64,000 nucleotides of DNA from Vibrio vulnificus NBRC 15645 = ATCC 27562 (GTDB lineage: Bacteria > Pseudomonadota > Gammaproteobacteria > Enterobacterales > Vibrionaceae): assembly GCF_002224265.1 (NCBI RefSeq), contig NZ_CP012881.1, forward strand, positions 496,001 to 560,000, read 5' to 3'. Shown here in pieces: positions 25,381 to 36,040 of the stretch. A model generated the notes under the pieces. The model ran no database searches, was not told where the DNA came from, and saw nothing but the letters and a program-made list of their open reading frames with translations. Positions within the stretch are counted from its first letter, which is position 1. Each line of letters begins with the position of its first letter. The position numbers and the translations under genes are program-made.

Positions 25381-27255
25381 ATGGCCGCGAATAGCCAAAG
25401 CTCGCTGTTAACACAGCGTAAGTTTCTGCCGTACTTCATTACTCAATTTTTCGGTGCCTTTAACGACAACATATTCAAAAATGTGTTGTTGTTGCTTGTC
25501 GCGTTTGCAGGTACTGGCGCACTGTCCATCTCCAGTGATCTTTTCATCAACCTTGCCGCTGGTTTATTCATTCTGCCGTTTTTCCTTTTTTCAGCGTCAG
25601 CAGGTGTGCTGGCAGACAAATACGAAAAGTCTTGGTTTATTCGCAAAGTCAAATTGTTTGAAATCGCCATTATGTTGCTCGGCGCTATCGGTTTTATTAC
25701 CGAGAGCTACGCCATCTTATTGCTGCTGTTGTTTTTGATGGGCACACAGTCGGCATTTTTTGGCCCGGTCAAATATGCGCTACTGCCACAGCAACTAAAA
25801 CAAGAAGAGCTCGTCCCCGGTAACGCTTTGGTTGAAGCGGGTACTTTTATTGCTATTCTCGTCGGTACATTAGGCGCGGGTATTATTGCCTCACACGAGC
25901 AAGCAAAATACGTTGCCGCTTTTTGTGTCGTTATCTTTGCTGTATTCGGCTATCTCGCCAGCAGAGCAATTCCCGTTGCACACGCATGCGCGCCAGAGTT
26001 GAAATTTCGCTGGCAGCCTTATCGTCAAACGAGACACACAATTGCCATCGCAAAATCGGATCGTGTTGTATATCAATGTATTATGGCGATCAGTTGGTTT
26101 TGGTTCCTTGGTGCCGCGTACCTCACTCAATTTCCTAACTTCACCAAGATTTATCTCAATGGCACAGAAAGTGCGGTCTCTTTCTTGTTGGCGCTCTTTT
26201 CTGTGGGCATCGCGCTAGGTTCACTCGCGTGCAACAAACTGTCTAAAGGCCGCATTGATGTCGGCATCGTCCCGATTGGTGCTTTTGGTATTACGGTATT
26301 TGGCTACTTGATGGCCACGTCGATACCCAGCGAGCTACCTCGATTTCATACCTTCGCACAGTTTGTGCAGTATCAGCCATTTTGGTCACTGTTTAGCTAC
26401 TTGCTCATGATCGGCGTTTCTGGTGGATTGTTCATCGTCCCACTCTATGCCCTGATGCAACATCGTGCCAAGGAAAGTGAACGTGCGCAGGTCATTGCGG
26501 GCCTCAATATTTACAACTCACTATTTATGGTGGCCAGTGCAGTATTAGGCATCGTGTGTCTTGCCGCGATCGGCATATCGATTCCACAATTTTTTGTGCT
26601 ACTTTCGTTACTCAACTTTTTAGTGGCTGCGTATCTCTTTTTGCAAGCACCAATGTTTGTGGTGCGTTTCCTCGTGTGGGTGCTTACTCACACACTCTAT
26701 CGCGTGACACATAAGAATCTACACCACTTACCGAAAGACGGTGGCGCGCTTATTGTTTGCAATCACGTGAGTTACATGGACGCTTTGCTGCTGAGTGCCG
26801 TCTGCCCTCGATTGATTCGTTTTGTCATGGAAGAAGAATACGCAAGGCTGCCGATTTTGCGTCGCTTCTTACGCACTGCCGGGGTAATTCCTATCTCCGC
26901 CAGCAACAGAACCTCTATTCGACGTGCATTTAACGATGTCGAACAAGCTTTGAGTGAAGGGCATATTGTCTGTATTTTCCCAGAGGGCAGATTAACGGAA
27001 AATGGCGACATGAATCCATTTATGCGTGGCATTGACATCATCCTTCGTCGCAGCCCTGTGCCCGTTATCCCAATGGCGTTAAAAGGCTTGTGGGGTAGCT
27101 ATTTCAGCCGCCACAAGGGCCGAGCCTGTAAAGGGCTCCCTAGCCGTTTCTGGTCTCGACTAGAAATTGAAGCAGGGTTGCCTATTGAGCCTAAAGCCGC
27201 CTCTGCGGAAGTTATGCAGCAAAAAGTGGCAGAGTTACGAGGCGATTGGCGCTAA
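25381..27255 (+). CDS. LplT-like MFS transporter fused to a PlsC-type acyltransferase
   Basis: Residues about 8-420 form a 12-helix major-facilitator domain resembling the lysophospholipid flippase LplT (FFGAFNDNIFKN and DKYEKSWFIRKVKLFEI). Residues about 430-624 form a 1-acyl-glycerophosphate acyltransferase domain with the NHVSYMD (NHx4D) catalytic motif and the FPEGRLTENG motif. In E. coli these activities are on LplT and on Aas, which also has an acyl-ACP synthetase domain. Here the synthetase is absent. The likely role is import and re-acylation of lysophospholipids at the inner membrane. AAGGAA before ATG supports the start. It lies directly downstream of the TetR-type gene. Confidence 0.9.
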   Translation: MAANSQSSLLTQRKFLPYFITQFFGAFNDNIFKNVLLLLVAFAGTGALSISSDLFINLAAGLFILPFFLFSASAGVLADKYEKSWFIRKVKLFEIAIMLLGAIGFITESYAILLLLLFLMGTQSAFFGPVKYALLPQQLKQEELVPGNALVEAGTFIAILVGTLGAGIIASHEQAKYVAAFCVVIFAVFGYLASRAIPVAHACAPELKFRWQPYRQTRHTIAIAKSDRVVYQCIMAISWFWFLGAAYLTQFPNFTKIYLNGTESAVSFLLALFSVGIALGSLACNKLSKGRIDVGIVPIGAFGITVFGYLMATSIPSELPRFHTFAQFVQYQPFWSLFSYLLMIGVSGGLFIVPLYALMQHRAKESERAQVIAGLNIYNSLFMVASAVLGIVCLAAIGISIPQFFVLLSLLNFLVAAYLFLQAPMFVVRFLVWVLTHTLYRVTHKNLHHLPKDGGALIVCNHVSYMDALLLSAVCPRLIRFVMEEEYARLPILRRFLRTAGVIPISASNRTSIRRAFNDVEQALSEGHIVCIFPEGRLTENGDMNPFMRGIDIILRRSPVPVIPMALKGLWGSYFSRHKGRACKGLPSRFWSRLEIEAGLPIEPKAASAEVMQQKVAELRGDWR

Positions 27256-27278
27256 GCGTTCAGTTTATCTGAACGCTT
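27254..27278 (+). terminator. hairpin after the LplT-PlsC gene
   Basis: AAGCGTTCAG-TTTAT-CTGAACGCTT is a 10-bp perfect stem that includes the stop codon; the following tract (GTTC) is weak in T. Confidence 0.6.
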
Positions 27279-27353
27279 GTTCAAATCATTAAGACTTTCT
27301 GATCTCATCGACTCAGCTATACTCGCGCTTTCACTTAATAAAACGCAATCACT

Positions 27354-28289
27354 TTGAATCGTAAGCATCTTCCTTTTATTTTCTCGTTGCTACTCTGCTT
27401 GAGTCCTTGGGTCTCTTCGCCTACAGCATTGGTGCTAGGTTTTCTGCTCGCAAGCACGGGTTTGGTTCCATCCCAACTGCCCATTTCGACCTACACCAAA
27501 AAGCTTTTGTCTTACTCCATTGTTGGCTTGGGGTTTGGTATCCAATTTCAGCAAGCCATTGCCGTAACCTCTGATGGTATCGGCCTAATTGTGGTCACCA
27601 TTGTCGGTACCCTGCTGCTCGGTTATTTAGTGGCTAAAGTGATTAAGCTCGAAACCACGACCGCATACCTTATTTCAGCAGGCACTGCGATTTGTGGGGG
27701 GAGTGCGATTGCGGCAGTTGCGCCAGCGATCAAAGCCAAAGATCAGCAGATTGCCCTCGCACTGGCGACCGTCTTCGTTCTTAACTCCCTTGCATTGTTT
27801 ATTTTTCCGGTGATTGGACATGCATTAGCATTGGATCAACAAACTTTTGGGACTTGGGCAGCAATCGCCATTCACGACACCTCCTCTGTCGTTGGAGCTG
27901 CATCCGCGTACGGTAAGCAAGCACTTACCACCGCGACGACATTAAAACTCGCCCGAGCATTATGGATTATTCCCGTTGCTCTGCTCAGTGCAATGCTCTT
28001 TGCTCGCGGAAATGGCGCGGAAGGTAAGCGCAAGTTAGTGCTTCCATACTTCATTTTTTGGTATTGCGGTGCCATCGCCTTTAGCGATCTCTTCCCTCAA
28101 TTTGAGACCGCCTATCAGGGCATTTTCTCGGTCGCGAAGCAGGCACTAGTGGTGTGTTTATTTTTGATTGGTTGCAGTATTTCTGTTGAGAAGCTGAAAA
28201 GTGCGGGTGCAAAACCTCTGATCTTTGGTTTGAGCCTATGGGTGGTTATCTCAACCACTTCGCTCAGTTGGTTGTTGCTCACACGTTAA
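27354..28289 (+). CDS. YeiH-family putative anion (sulfate/sulfite) exporter
   Basis: The UPF0324/YeiH family membrane protein has about ten helices and the conserved [20 protein letters not shown] stretch, then [18 protein letters not shown] at 27354 is the only start that keeps the first helix. The function is assigned only by family; the name as a sulfate exporter rests on weak evidence. It is monocistronic. Confidence 0.85.
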   Translation: MNRKHLPFIFSLLLCLSPWVSSPTALVLGFLLASTGLVPSQLPISTYTKKLLSYSIVGLGFGIQFQQAIAVTSDGIGLIVVTIVGTLLLGYLVAKVIKLETTTAYLISAGTAICGGSAIAAVAPAIKAKDQQIALALATVFVLNSLALFIFPVIGHALALDQQTFGTWAAIAIHDTSSVVGAASAYGKQALTTATTLKLARALWIIPVALLSAMLFARGNGAEGKRKLVLPYFIFWYCGAIAFSDLFPQFETAYQGIFSVAKQALVVCLFLIGCSISVEKLKSAGAKPLIFGLSLWVVISTTSLSWLLLTR

Positions 28290-28299
28290 ACTTACTCAA

Positions 28300-28476
28300 T
28301 TAAGCTGAGTGATGGGAATGAGGCAAGGTGGTGGTTGATTGACGTCGATAGTCAAAAACGATGGCGACAACAATCAAAAAGGCCGTCAATTCCGCCAAAG
28401 AGCGATAGAGGCCATCACTCAGCAAAGCAATGCCGAGCTGCAAAACTGCCGTTGCTATTAAGATCCCTCTTACCAT
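28300..28476 (-). CDS. small inner-membrane protein, 58 aa
   Basis: Two hydrophobic helices (about 3-19 and 28-42) are separated by a short SDGLYRS loop and followed by a basic and His-containing tail (YRRQ, HSHHSA). ATAAGG lies 6 bases before ATG 28476; a TTG at 28482 is possible. It is placed just before the men operon's end, on the same strand. The family is not recognised. Confidence 0.55.
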   Translation of the reverse strand: MVRGILIATAVLQLGIALLSDGLYRSLAELTAFLIVVAIVFDYRRQSTTTLPHSHHSA

Positions 28477-28572
28477 CTTCAACCTTATGCCTTTTCTTTG
28501 TCATATGATGCACAATTATGATTGAGGGTTATAAGGTTGAGAAATTCCCTTTTTGACTAAATCATGCCGAAA

Positions 28573-30003
28573 TCAACTAAGTTGATTTCCCAGCCACACT
28601 TTAACGGCTTGCCGCGAGACTTTAATCCCTTCCTTCAGTAACGTCTCAGGCATTAAGTAATAGGCGACTGGCCACTTAAACTTTTGCAGTTTCTCTTTTA
28701 AGTGTTGCTCATAACTCGCTCTGTTTGCTAGCGATGGCGATTGGATGACAGCAACGGGTCGATAGCCAAATTCCGCATCGGGCATGGGAACCACGATACT
28801 CTGTTCCACGCCGTCAATCTCGTTTAGCACCGCTTCAATCTCTTCACAATGGATGTTTTCCCCGCCAGAGATAAACTGATTGTCCGCACGGCCGATGATC
28901 TTAAGCTCCTCACCTTGCCACACGCCTAAATCTTTACTGTCAAACCACCCCTGTTCATCCACCAGCGTCGTTAGGTTTCCCTGAAAAAAATAGCCTTCTG
29001 CCAAGGTTTCACCACCAATATAGATGCGCTGACCAATCAGTTGCAGTGCCCGATGTTTTAATAGATGCCCTGCGTTGCTCACACTGTCGATCTGCTTGGC
29101 GGTCACCGTTGAAGCGGCTTCTGTCATGCCGTAGCCTAGCCAGGTCTCTATCCCTTTACGCTGCGCCGCTTGAGCCAAGGTATGCTCCACATGGCTCCCT
29201 CCGAGCAAAACATGGCTCAGTTGCAAAGGCGTATTGTCATCAAGTAGGCGCTTCAATTGAGTCGCAACGAGAGACACGTGTGTCACTCCTTGAATCTCTT
29301 CAGCCAGAGCGCCATGCCCCACTTTCAAACATGCGCCAGCGAACAACCAGCGATAAACAATAGCCATGCCAGAAACATGATACAGCGGTAGGGAGAGCAA
29401 CCATGTATCCTGCTGAGTAAAAAAGAATTCTTCCAACAATCCTTGTGCTGACGCGAAATGCTGCCGATGGGTATGGGCCACGGCTTTGGGATTGCCCGTG
29501 GAACCAGAGGTAAAAATAATAGTAGCAAGTTGATCAGCGCGATAATCGCAAACGTGCTTGTCAGGCAGCGAGTTGAGATGATTCGAGGCGAGTGAGATTT
29601 CTAGCAGCACATTACGATGATCGTGAGAGCAAGCCGAGCGGGTCTGCCCATCAACATTAGGATCAAGCCAAATAAAACGCGTTTGCTGCTCACGGTAAAG
29701 CGTCTCAAGCTTTGCTGAGAACATCGGGACCGATTGTGGCATGGTGATGGCCACCACAGCGCCCAGTTGATGCGCTGCCAGCAAGATAAGCACCATATCA
29801 ACATGGTTTTTACCCAGCAGAGTGATGACATCTCCAAGAGCCACCCCTTGCGCACCAAGAACCGCCGCTAAACGTTCAATCTCGTCGTTCAATTGTTGCC
29901 AATTGAATTGATAACGTGATGAGGTCAGCGCCATAGAAAATGGGCTCTGCTGAGCCCAATATTTCCACAATGGCTGTTCACTGACGAATGCCGTTTCAAC
30001 CAT
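28573..30003 (-). CDS. menE: o-succinylbenzoate-CoA ligase
   Basis: This adenylate-forming enzyme activates o-succinylbenzoate with ATP and CoA in menaquinone synthesis. The P-loop IIFTSGSTGNPKAVAHTH, a GYGMTEAASTV motif and a C-terminal GGENIHCEEIE hinge are present. The start is ATG 30003, giving 476 residues and overlapping the menC stop as TAATG; an upstream in-frame ATG lies inside menC. It is the last gene of the men operon. Confidence 0.95.
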   Translation of the reverse strand: MVETAFVSEQPLWKYWAQQSPFSMALTSSRYQFNWQQLNDEIERLAAVLGAQGVALGDVITLLGKNHVDMVLILLAAHQLGAVVAITMPQSVPMFSAKLETLYREQQTRFIWLDPNVDGQTRSACSHDHRNVLLEISLASNHLNSLPDKHVCDYRADQLATIIFTSGSTGNPKAVAHTHRQHFASAQGLLEEFFFTQQDTWLLSLPLYHVSGMAIVYRWLFAGACLKVGHGALAEEIQGVTHVSLVATQLKRLLDDNTPLQLSHVLLGGSHVEHTLAQAAQRKGIETWLGYGMTEAASTVTAKQIDSVSNAGHLLKHRALQLIGQRIYIGGETLAEGYFFQGNLTTLVDEQGWFDSKDLGVWQGEELKIIGRADNQFISGGENIHCEEIEAVLNEIDGVEQSIVVPMPDAEFGYRPVAVIQSPSLANRASYEQHLKEKLQKFKWPVAYYLMPETLLKEGIKVSRQAVKVWLGNQLS

Positions 30004-30992
30004 TATGAATGCCACACCAATTGCTGTTCTTCTAACGAGGCGATCGGCAGTGCGCATTTCGGCCATCCCACCATTAACTGAGATTGGAACAAACTTATGG
30101 TGTCCAAGCCCGGCGTCACATCAGGCAATTGCCATTTGGCAAAACGCGCTAGCTGGGTAAGCCCCAAACTTGATTCAATGCTCGAACTGATGACCGCTTT
30201 GATGCCCAAAGAATGCGCTTTTTTGATCAGCGCAATACATCGAGGCAATGAACCGATCAGCGTTGGTTTGATGACGATCGCTTTCACGCCCGTGAGATCG
30301 TCAAGCGCAAAGTCAGGTTGTTGCAGAGCATTCTGTAAGGTTTCATCCCATGCAATCGCAATCCCAGTGTTGATAGCAAAAGAGAGGCTGTCTCCGGGCT
30401 TTTGACAAGGTTCTTCGATAAACACGATCCGCTGGCGCAAAGATGGACTGATGTACTTGGCAAATTGCTGCGCCTTTTCTGGCGTCCAAGCACGATTGGC
30501 ATCTAATCGCAGTGTGAGATCTGGAATGCTTTCCAAGAATAAGTTGACCAACATGCCATCGCGAATGGGTTCGTACAAACCTACTTTGACTTTGGCGACT
30601 TTCTCACCTTGCATCGCATTCAATACCGGAATGAGTTCATCGGGATCGCCGGTACAAAGTGGCGCGGGCAAATAGTTCCCATCGCGAGGTAACTTCCCTT
30701 CCAACTCATACATCGCGGTGGAAAGACCAAACGCAACGGAAGGCAGCAAGGCGTCGTAATCGATGGGATGATCGGTGTTCATCCACAACTCAAGCTGTGC
30801 TTGCGCTTCAATACCCGCTTCTTCTATGGTCTCTAAGCTAAATCCTGGTAATGGTGCAACTTCGCCATACCCTTTTTGACCGTTCACGTTCAGCTCAATA
30901 ATATAGCCAACACGCTCCGTCAGTTTCTCTTCTCTTAGCACAACACCGCTGTCCATTGGCAAGGTGTAGCGGTACAGTTTGGCTGATTTCAT
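30003..30992 (-). CDS. menC: o-succinylbenzoate synthase
   Basis: An enolase-superfamily enzyme that dehydrates SHCHC to o-succinylbenzoate. The catalytic KVKVGL lysine region, metal ligands in LRLDANRAW and IVFIEEP, and an AWDETLQ motif followed by VIKPTLIGS are all present. AAGGGA precedes the ATG at 30992. Coupled with menE through the overlapping stop/start. Confidence 0.95.
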   Translation of the reverse strand: MKSAKLYRYTLPMDSGVVLREEKLTERVGYIIELNVNGQKGYGEVAPLPGFSLETIEEAGIEAQAQLELWMNTDHPIDYDALLPSVAFGLSTAMYELEGKLPRDGNYLPAPLCTGDPDELIPVLNAMQGEKVAKVKVGLYEPIRDGMLVNLFLESIPDLTLRLDANRAWTPEKAQQFAKYISPSLRQRIVFIEEPCQKPGDSLSFAINTGIAIAWDETLQNALQQPDFALDDLTGVKAIVIKPTLIGSLPRCIALIKKAHSLGIKAVISSSIESSLGLTQLARFAKWQLPDVTPGLDTISLFQSQLMVGWPKCALPIASLEEQQLVWHS

Positions 30993-31084
30993 AGCTGTCC
31001 CTTAATACTTCATCGACAAATTGCTTTACTGAAAGTCAGGCTCTTTATGAATGAGACCGTCAATCGCAAAGAAAAGTCCCTAAA

Positions 31085-31111
31085 CGATGCAGATTCTGTG
31101 CCTCTGCATCG
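31085..31111 (-). other. intercistronic hairpin between menB and menC
   Basis: On the transcribed strand CGATGCAGA and TCTGCATCG form a perfect 9-bp stem with a 9-nt loop, followed by TTTAGGGAC. It may attenuate or stabilise the men transcript at the 139-bp gap; a complete stop is unlikely given the short T-run. Confidence 0.55.
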
Positions 31112-31131
31112 CTCTCACATTGGGAAGAAAA

Positions 31132-31998
31132 TTAAGGGTTACGTGGAAACTTATTGAAATCTGGACGACGTTTCTCGTTGAACGCATTACGCCCTTCTTG
31201 TCCTTCATCGGTCATATAGAACATCATTGTGGCGTTGCCCGCCAACTCTTGAAGACCCGCTTGACCATCGCAATCGGCGTTCAATGCTGCTTTAAGGCAA
31301 CGCAGTGCCATCGGGCTGTGCTGAAGTACTTCACGGCACCAACGTACGGTTTCTTTCTCTAATTCTTCTACAGGGACGACCGTGTTCACTAGCCCCATAT
31401 CCAACGCTTCTTGTGCATTATAGAAACGGCAGAGGAACCAGATCTCGCGCGCTTTCTTTTGGCCTACGATGCGTGCCATGTAAGAAGCACCCCAGCCACC
31501 ATCAAACGAGCCCACTTTTGGTCCAGTTTGGCCAAATTGCGCATTTTCGGCCGCAATGGTCAAATCACACATCATGTGTAAAACGTGACCACCACCAACC
31601 GCCCAGCCTGCTACAGAAGCGATGACCGGTTTTGGACAGGTACGAATATCACGTTGGAAATCAAGAACATTCAGATGGTGAACACCAGAATCATCTTTAT
31701 AGCCGCCGTAATCGCCGCGGATCTTTTGGTCCCCACCAGAGCAGAACGCATCTTCACCGAGACCGGTCAAAATGATCACGCCAACGTTAGAGTCATAGCG
31801 AGCATCCGCCAGAGCTTGGATCATTTCTTTGACGGTTTGCGGGCGAAATGCATTACGCACTTGAGGGCGTGCAATGGTGATTTTTGCAATGCCGTCTTCC
31901 GACTTGTGGTACTGAATATCTTCATAGGGCGCACTACAGTCATTCCAATTAACTGGTGCGTAAAGTTCTGCTTCAGTGATGCCTACTGTTTTAGCCAT
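31132..31998 (-). CDS. menB: 1,4-dihydroxy-2-naphthoyl-CoA synthase
   Basis: This crotonase-fold enzyme closes the second ring in menaquinone synthesis. The oxyanion-hole segments [14 protein letters not shown] and [17 protein letters not shown] and the [12 protein letters not shown] loop are characteristic. Starting at ATG 31998 (MAKTVGI, 288 aa) fits the family; the open frame continues to 32115, overlapping menH. Confidence 0.96.
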   Translation of the reverse strand: MAKTVGITEAELYAPVNWNDCSAPYEDIQYHKSEDGIAKITIARPQVRNAFRPQTVKEMIQALADARYDSNVGVIILTGLGEDAFCSGGDQKIRGDYGGYKDDSGVHHLNVLDFQRDIRTCPKPVIASVAGWAVGGGHVLHMMCDLTIAAENAQFGQTGPKVGSFDGGWGASYMARIVGQKKAREIWFLCRFYNAQEALDMGLVNTVVPVEELEKETVRWCREVLQHSPMALRCLKAALNADCDGQAGLQELAGNATMMFYMTDEGQEGRNAFNEKRRPDFNKFPRNP

Positions 31999-32023
31999 GG
32001 TGATTCCCATTGTTCTAATGTGT

Positions 32024-32815
32024 TTATCGTTGATAAACGGAATGAATAAAAGCACGGACGATGTCAGCAAAAGCGCTAGGTTGCTCTTGATGAACATTGT
32101 GGCCCGCATTGTCAACTATCGAGCAGGACAAGCCACTCTGTCTCGCTAGTTCTTGAAATTTTGTGTCTTTTTCGCCGCATACATAGTGCAAAGGTACGCT
32201 AGAGCGTTGCAACTGAGGCAATAGATTCGGTTGCTTCGCCAAAGAGGTTGCTAATAACATCTCCGCGACTGACGCACCAAGATTAGCACTTCGTTTTGCT
32301 ATCAAGGTTTGTTTTTGCGCATGGTTTAGTGAAGAAAATACCCCTTGCTGATACCAATCGGCTAATACCTGTTCAATGGGTTCTTCACGAAATCGCTTCG
32401 CCCAATGGCTATCACTGATCCAGCGTTGCTGCTTTTCTTGCTCGCTGACTAAACCAAAATTGCCGCCTTCAATCAAAGCTCCACGCAGATTCAGTGCGGC
32501 AAAGGCGTGCTCAACAAGCCCCTGCATGGCAATTCGGCCTCCCATTGAATAACCAATCAGAATACATGGGCGTTGGGCCAATTGCAGCTCGATCACCGTC
32601 GCCACTTGCTGTGCACTCTCCGCAGCACTACTTGTGGCAATGCCAACACTTTGGCCGTGCCCTGCAAGGTCAATCGTTAGAGTTGGATATTCTTTGAGTG
32701 AACATTGCGTGGCACGCCAATCTTCTGCACTACCCAATAAACCGTGCAGAAACACCAACACGGGCGAACGGCCATCACCATTGCCTTGCTGATAATTAAA
32801 CGAGAGCCCGGACAT
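32024..32815 (-). CDS. menH: SHCHC synthase (alpha/beta hydrolase)
   Basis: MenH eliminates pyruvate from SEPHCHC. The nucleophile elbow IGYSMGGR carries the serine, [10 protein letters not shown] is the oxyanion region, and [12 protein letters not shown] holds the histidine. ATG at 32815, 20 bp inside the menD end, gives 263 aa, the usual size; the longer frame to 33049 lies inside menD. Confidence 0.93.
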   Translation of the reverse strand: MSGLSFNYQQGNGDGRSPVLVFLHGLLGSAEDWRATQCSLKEYPTLTIDLAGHGQSVGIATSSAAESAQQVATVIELQLAQRPCILIGYSMGGRIAMQGLVEHAFAALNLRGALIEGGNFGLVSEQEKQQRWISDSHWAKRFREEPIEQVLADWYQQGVFSSLNHAQKQTLIAKRSANLGASVAEMLLATSLAKQPNLLPQLQRSSVPLHYVCGEKDTKFQELARQSGLSCSIVDNAGHNVHQEQPSAFADIVRAFIHSVYQR

Positions 32816-34490
32816 GATCAGCCAATTGCTTAATGTGCTGTGACGCTTGGTTTGGCGGCGTGTTGACTTCCACCACCAAGGCGCCACACCCGTGTGCCAA
32901 ATGGTCAACAATTCGTTCTGTGAGTTCCGCCAACGATGTTGGACACACGTAATCGAGGCCAAATTGTTTGGCGGCAAATTCGAAACGGTAGCCATGAGGC
33001 ATTTGGTATAACGCTTGTTTTTGCTGCGGTGGTACCGGTAATAAATCAAAAATCGCGCCGCCGTCGTTGTTGGTCACCACGATCACCACCGGAGTTTCTT
33101 GATGGCTATACAGCGCCAGCGAATTCAAGTCATACAACGCGGACGTGTCACCAATCATCAATAACATTGGGTTGGCTCTTGCTCTTTGCACGCCACTTGC
33201 CGTGGCAAAGAGGCCATCAATCCCCGATGCGCCACGATTGGTAAATGTTTCGACACCATGCAATTGACCAACCATATCGACCATACGCACAAACAAGCTA
33301 TTGCCCAAAAACAGATCGGCACTGCCCACGAGCGAGGATAATTGCAGAGCAATCATCATTTCACACAGGCTGCTTTGGGCGATCGCTCTGGCTTGCTTGT
33401 TCACCTCCGCACTATAACGCGGCAGTTCATTCGCCCACGCGACGGGCTGCACTTCGCGGCTGGTCACCACGTTCAACCACGCTGCGATTGAGCAGACAAA
33501 ATGATGTTGAGGCAGGTGGCTTTGGTTATCTCGCTCAAAATCCGGTGAAACGTACCAATAATCGCAACCAACTTGCACTTGCTGCTCTAACCATTGTTGT
33601 AAACGCTTCGAGACCAAACGACGGCCAAACTGGATGATCAAATCACATTGAGACAACTGCGCACGAGCTGCGGGATTTTGCAACCAGATATCATAGCCAC
33701 TCCAATCAGAAGTGGTTCCGGATTGTGGGTCACACAACACTGGCCATCCCATCTGCGCCGCAAATTGATGGGCCTGTTTGGCTTCTTGCAGCGTTATATT
33801 GCCGATCACCACCACCCCTTTACGTTGTTCCATTTCTGCAATAGAAGGCGGCATGGGGAGCGGTATTTGCTTGTTGCTGTAGATGCCACCCTCTGATCGC
33901 CACACAGCCACCGTGTCTAAATAACTCTGGTAAATTGACTTTGGTGTATTGGAATACAGCGGTTCAGGAAAGGGACAGTTGATGTGCACCGCATGGCCAC
34001 TGACTGCCTGTTGATGAAGCACTTGATCCACAGATGTCAGTAACCAGTTTAATGATGTCTGTGTGTTTGGACTGGGCAAATTTAATGAAGCACAAACATG
34101 ATTTGAGAAGATGCCTTGCTGTGCGATCGCTTGATTGGCCCCGCACCCCACCAGCTCAATCGGTCGATCTGCCGTGAGTAGTACCAGTTTCTCTCCGGTT
34201 AAGCCTGCCTCTGCCACTGCAGGCAAAAGATTGGCCACCGCAGTGCCCGATGTCACCACCACCGCCACCGGACGTTGGCTGGCTTTGGCTAAACCAAGGG
34301 CGAGAAAACCCAACCCACGCTCATCAAAGTGTGTATGCAACTTCAAACGGGTATGGGCATTCGCTTCGAGGGCGAGCGGGGTTGAACGTGAGCCAGGTGC
34401 AACACAAACATCTCGAACCCCAAAGCGGTACAATTCTTCAAACAGCGTTTCACACCAAATCCGATTCAATACGGCTTGATCGTGGTTCAT
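32796..34490 (-). CDS. menD: SEPHCHC synthase
   Basis: A thiamine-diphosphate enzyme joining isochorismate and 2-oxoglutarate. The N-terminal [15 protein letters not shown] and [19 protein letters not shown] motifs and the cofactor motif [16 protein letters not shown] with [15 protein letters not shown] are clear. At 564 residues it is full-length. It overlaps the menF end by 4 bp (ATGA). Confidence 0.96.
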   Translation of the reverse strand: MNHDQAVLNRIWCETLFEELYRFGVRDVCVAPGSRSTPLALEANAHTRLKLHTHFDERGLGFLALGLAKASQRPVAVVVTSGTAVANLLPAVAEAGLTGEKLVLLTADRPIELVGCGANQAIAQQGIFSNHVCASLNLPSPNTQTSLNWLLTSVDQVLHQQAVSGHAVHINCPFPEPLYSNTPKSIYQSYLDTVAVWRSEGGIYSNKQIPLPMPPSIAEMEQRKGVVVIGNITLQEAKQAHQFAAQMGWPVLCDPQSGTTSDWSGYDIWLQNPAARAQLSQCDLIIQFGRRLVSKRLQQWLEQQVQVGCDYWYVSPDFERDNQSHLPQHHFVCSIAAWLNVVTSREVQPVAWANELPRYSAEVNKQARAIAQSSLCEMMIALQLSSLVGSADLFLGNSLFVRMVDMVGQLHGVETFTNRGASGIDGLFATASGVQRARANPMLLMIGDTSALYDLNSLALYSHQETPVVIVVTNNDGGAIFDLLPVPPQQKQALYQMPHGYRFEFAAKQFGLDYVCPTSLAELTERIVDHLAHGCGALVVEVNTPPNQASQHIKQLADHVRALV

Positions 34491-35809
34491 GATGCCACTC
34501 CAAGCGGTGGATGCTCAGAGATCAGTGACAATAAGGTCGACATTTTTTTATCCAGTTCACTCCATTCATGCTCTGCGATTGAACCAGGAACAATGCCGGC
34601 TCCTGCGAACAAATGCAGTGAATCATCCACAATCAACGCGCTGCGTATTGCAACACAAAACTCCGCTTGTTCATGACTAATGTAGCCGACAGAGCCCGCA
34701 TACCAGCCACGGGCGAAAGGTTCATTTTCAACAATAAACTGCATAGACTCTTGACGAGGCAACCCTGCAACCGCCGCAGTTGGCTGTAAAGCCGAGAGCA
34801 ATTGTACTCCATTGACTCCCGCCTTCAATTGCACATGGATATTGCGCTTCAGATGCTGAACTTTACGCAGGCGCACTAAACGCGCTTCCGACTCGACCTC
34901 TACACTCTCAGCATGAGGTGTAAGGCGATCAACGATATCGTCAACCACATACTGGTTTTCATTCAGATTTTTGACATCCTGAGAAAGCCAACTGGCCAGT
35001 TCCATATCTTGCGTGGCGTTGTGGCCACGACCAATAGTGCCCGCCAATGCTTCGGTATACAGCTCTTGCCTTTGGCGCAAGTAAAGTCTCTCTGGTGTTG
35101 AACCGATGAAACTGTGTTTACTGTCGAGACTCAGCATAAAGTGAAAACTGTGGTGATTCTGCAGGTAACTCGCTTTAAGCAACTGCGCAGCGCACAATGC
35201 TGAATCTAAATGCACCGTGGTTTTGCGTGCCAGAACTACCTTCTTAAACGCCTTAGCTTGTATGCCTTTCAGTACTTTACTCACCAAGTCACACCACCCC
35301 TCGCGCTCAGGTAAGTGTTCCACGCTCTGGATGTGCGCAGTGAGAGGTGCTAACGGTTTCGCCTCAGTCGTGAGTTTGCTCAACGTGTGCAGAATTCGGC
35401 TCTTATCACCATTTAGATTGACCGCCAACGACCACTTGTCGTCCAAACGGATCAGTTCAATCTGAGGTAGAAAGAAAAAAGAAGGCATGCAACGACGATT
35501 TTTCTCGCTGCTGCCATCGAATGATCGTCCTCCCCAAACACGTTGTCCGGGAGACAGTATGGTATAGGCCGGGCCTGGTTCGACAAAGGTGTGCAATTGT
35601 CCTAACGCAACCACCTCTTCACGAGTATCTCGTGACTGCCAATAAAATTTCGGAAAAACCGGCTGGGCTTCAAGCCAGTCAATGAACGTTAATGTAGGTT
35701 TTGTTATTAAAAGCTCGACCAGACGAGTCTCGTCATCCTTGGCATTTTTGACACGTTCAATGAGATTAGTAATGGCTTGATGAAAATGTGACAAAACAAC
35801 CTCGTACAT
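34487..35809 (-). CDS. menF: menaquinone-specific isochorismate synthase
   Basis: A chorismate-binding enzyme converting chorismate to isochorismate. Family motifs are present: IGSTPERLYLRQ, ALAGTIGRG, LQPTAAVAGLPRQ, and a C-terminal FCVAIRSALI with FAGAGIVPGS. It is the first gene of menF-D-H-B-C-E, in the usual order; menA and the methyltransferase are elsewhere. The 230 bp before it hold the operon promoter, not resolved here. Confidence 0.95.
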   Translation of the reverse strand: MYEVVLSHFHQAITNLIERVKNAKDDETRLVELLITKPTLTFIDWLEAQPVFPKFYWQSRDTREEVVALGQLHTFVEPGPAYTILSPGQRVWGGRSFDGSSEKNRRCMPSFFFLPQIELIRLDDKWSLAVNLNGDKSRILHTLSKLTTEAKPLAPLTAHIQSVEHLPEREGWCDLVSKVLKGIQAKAFKKVVLARKTTVHLDSALCAAQLLKASYLQNHHSFHFMLSLDSKHSFIGSTPERLYLRQRQELYTEALAGTIGRGHNATQDMELASWLSQDVKNLNENQYVVDDIVDRLTPHAESVEVESEARLVRLRKVQHLKRNIHVQLKAGVNGVQLLSALQPTAAVAGLPRQESMQFIVENEPFARGWYAGSVGYISHEQAEFCVAIRSALIVDDSLHLFAGAGIVPGSIAEHEWSELDKKMSTLLSLISEHPPLGVAS

Positions 35810-36040
35810 TAGAGGATAAAGAATTACTGTCGCTACTCTATTGATAGACCCTGATCAAATCAAGGTTGTGTGCGATCTTTTGCAGAATCCTGTGATAACT
35901 GACGCCTCCCAACGAAGAGGAGTCCTTCATCGAGATAGCGACACTGATCAAAATTCGACTTTTCTATAGATTTTTATTCTAAAAAATGTCAGTTTAGTAT
36001 CCTTTAATAAAGAATTTTACGAATTTTCAGGAATTACACA

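Noticed and set aside
32816..33049. Long N-terminal extension of MenH
   Set aside because: It lies within menD in another frame, and the standard start is at 32815.
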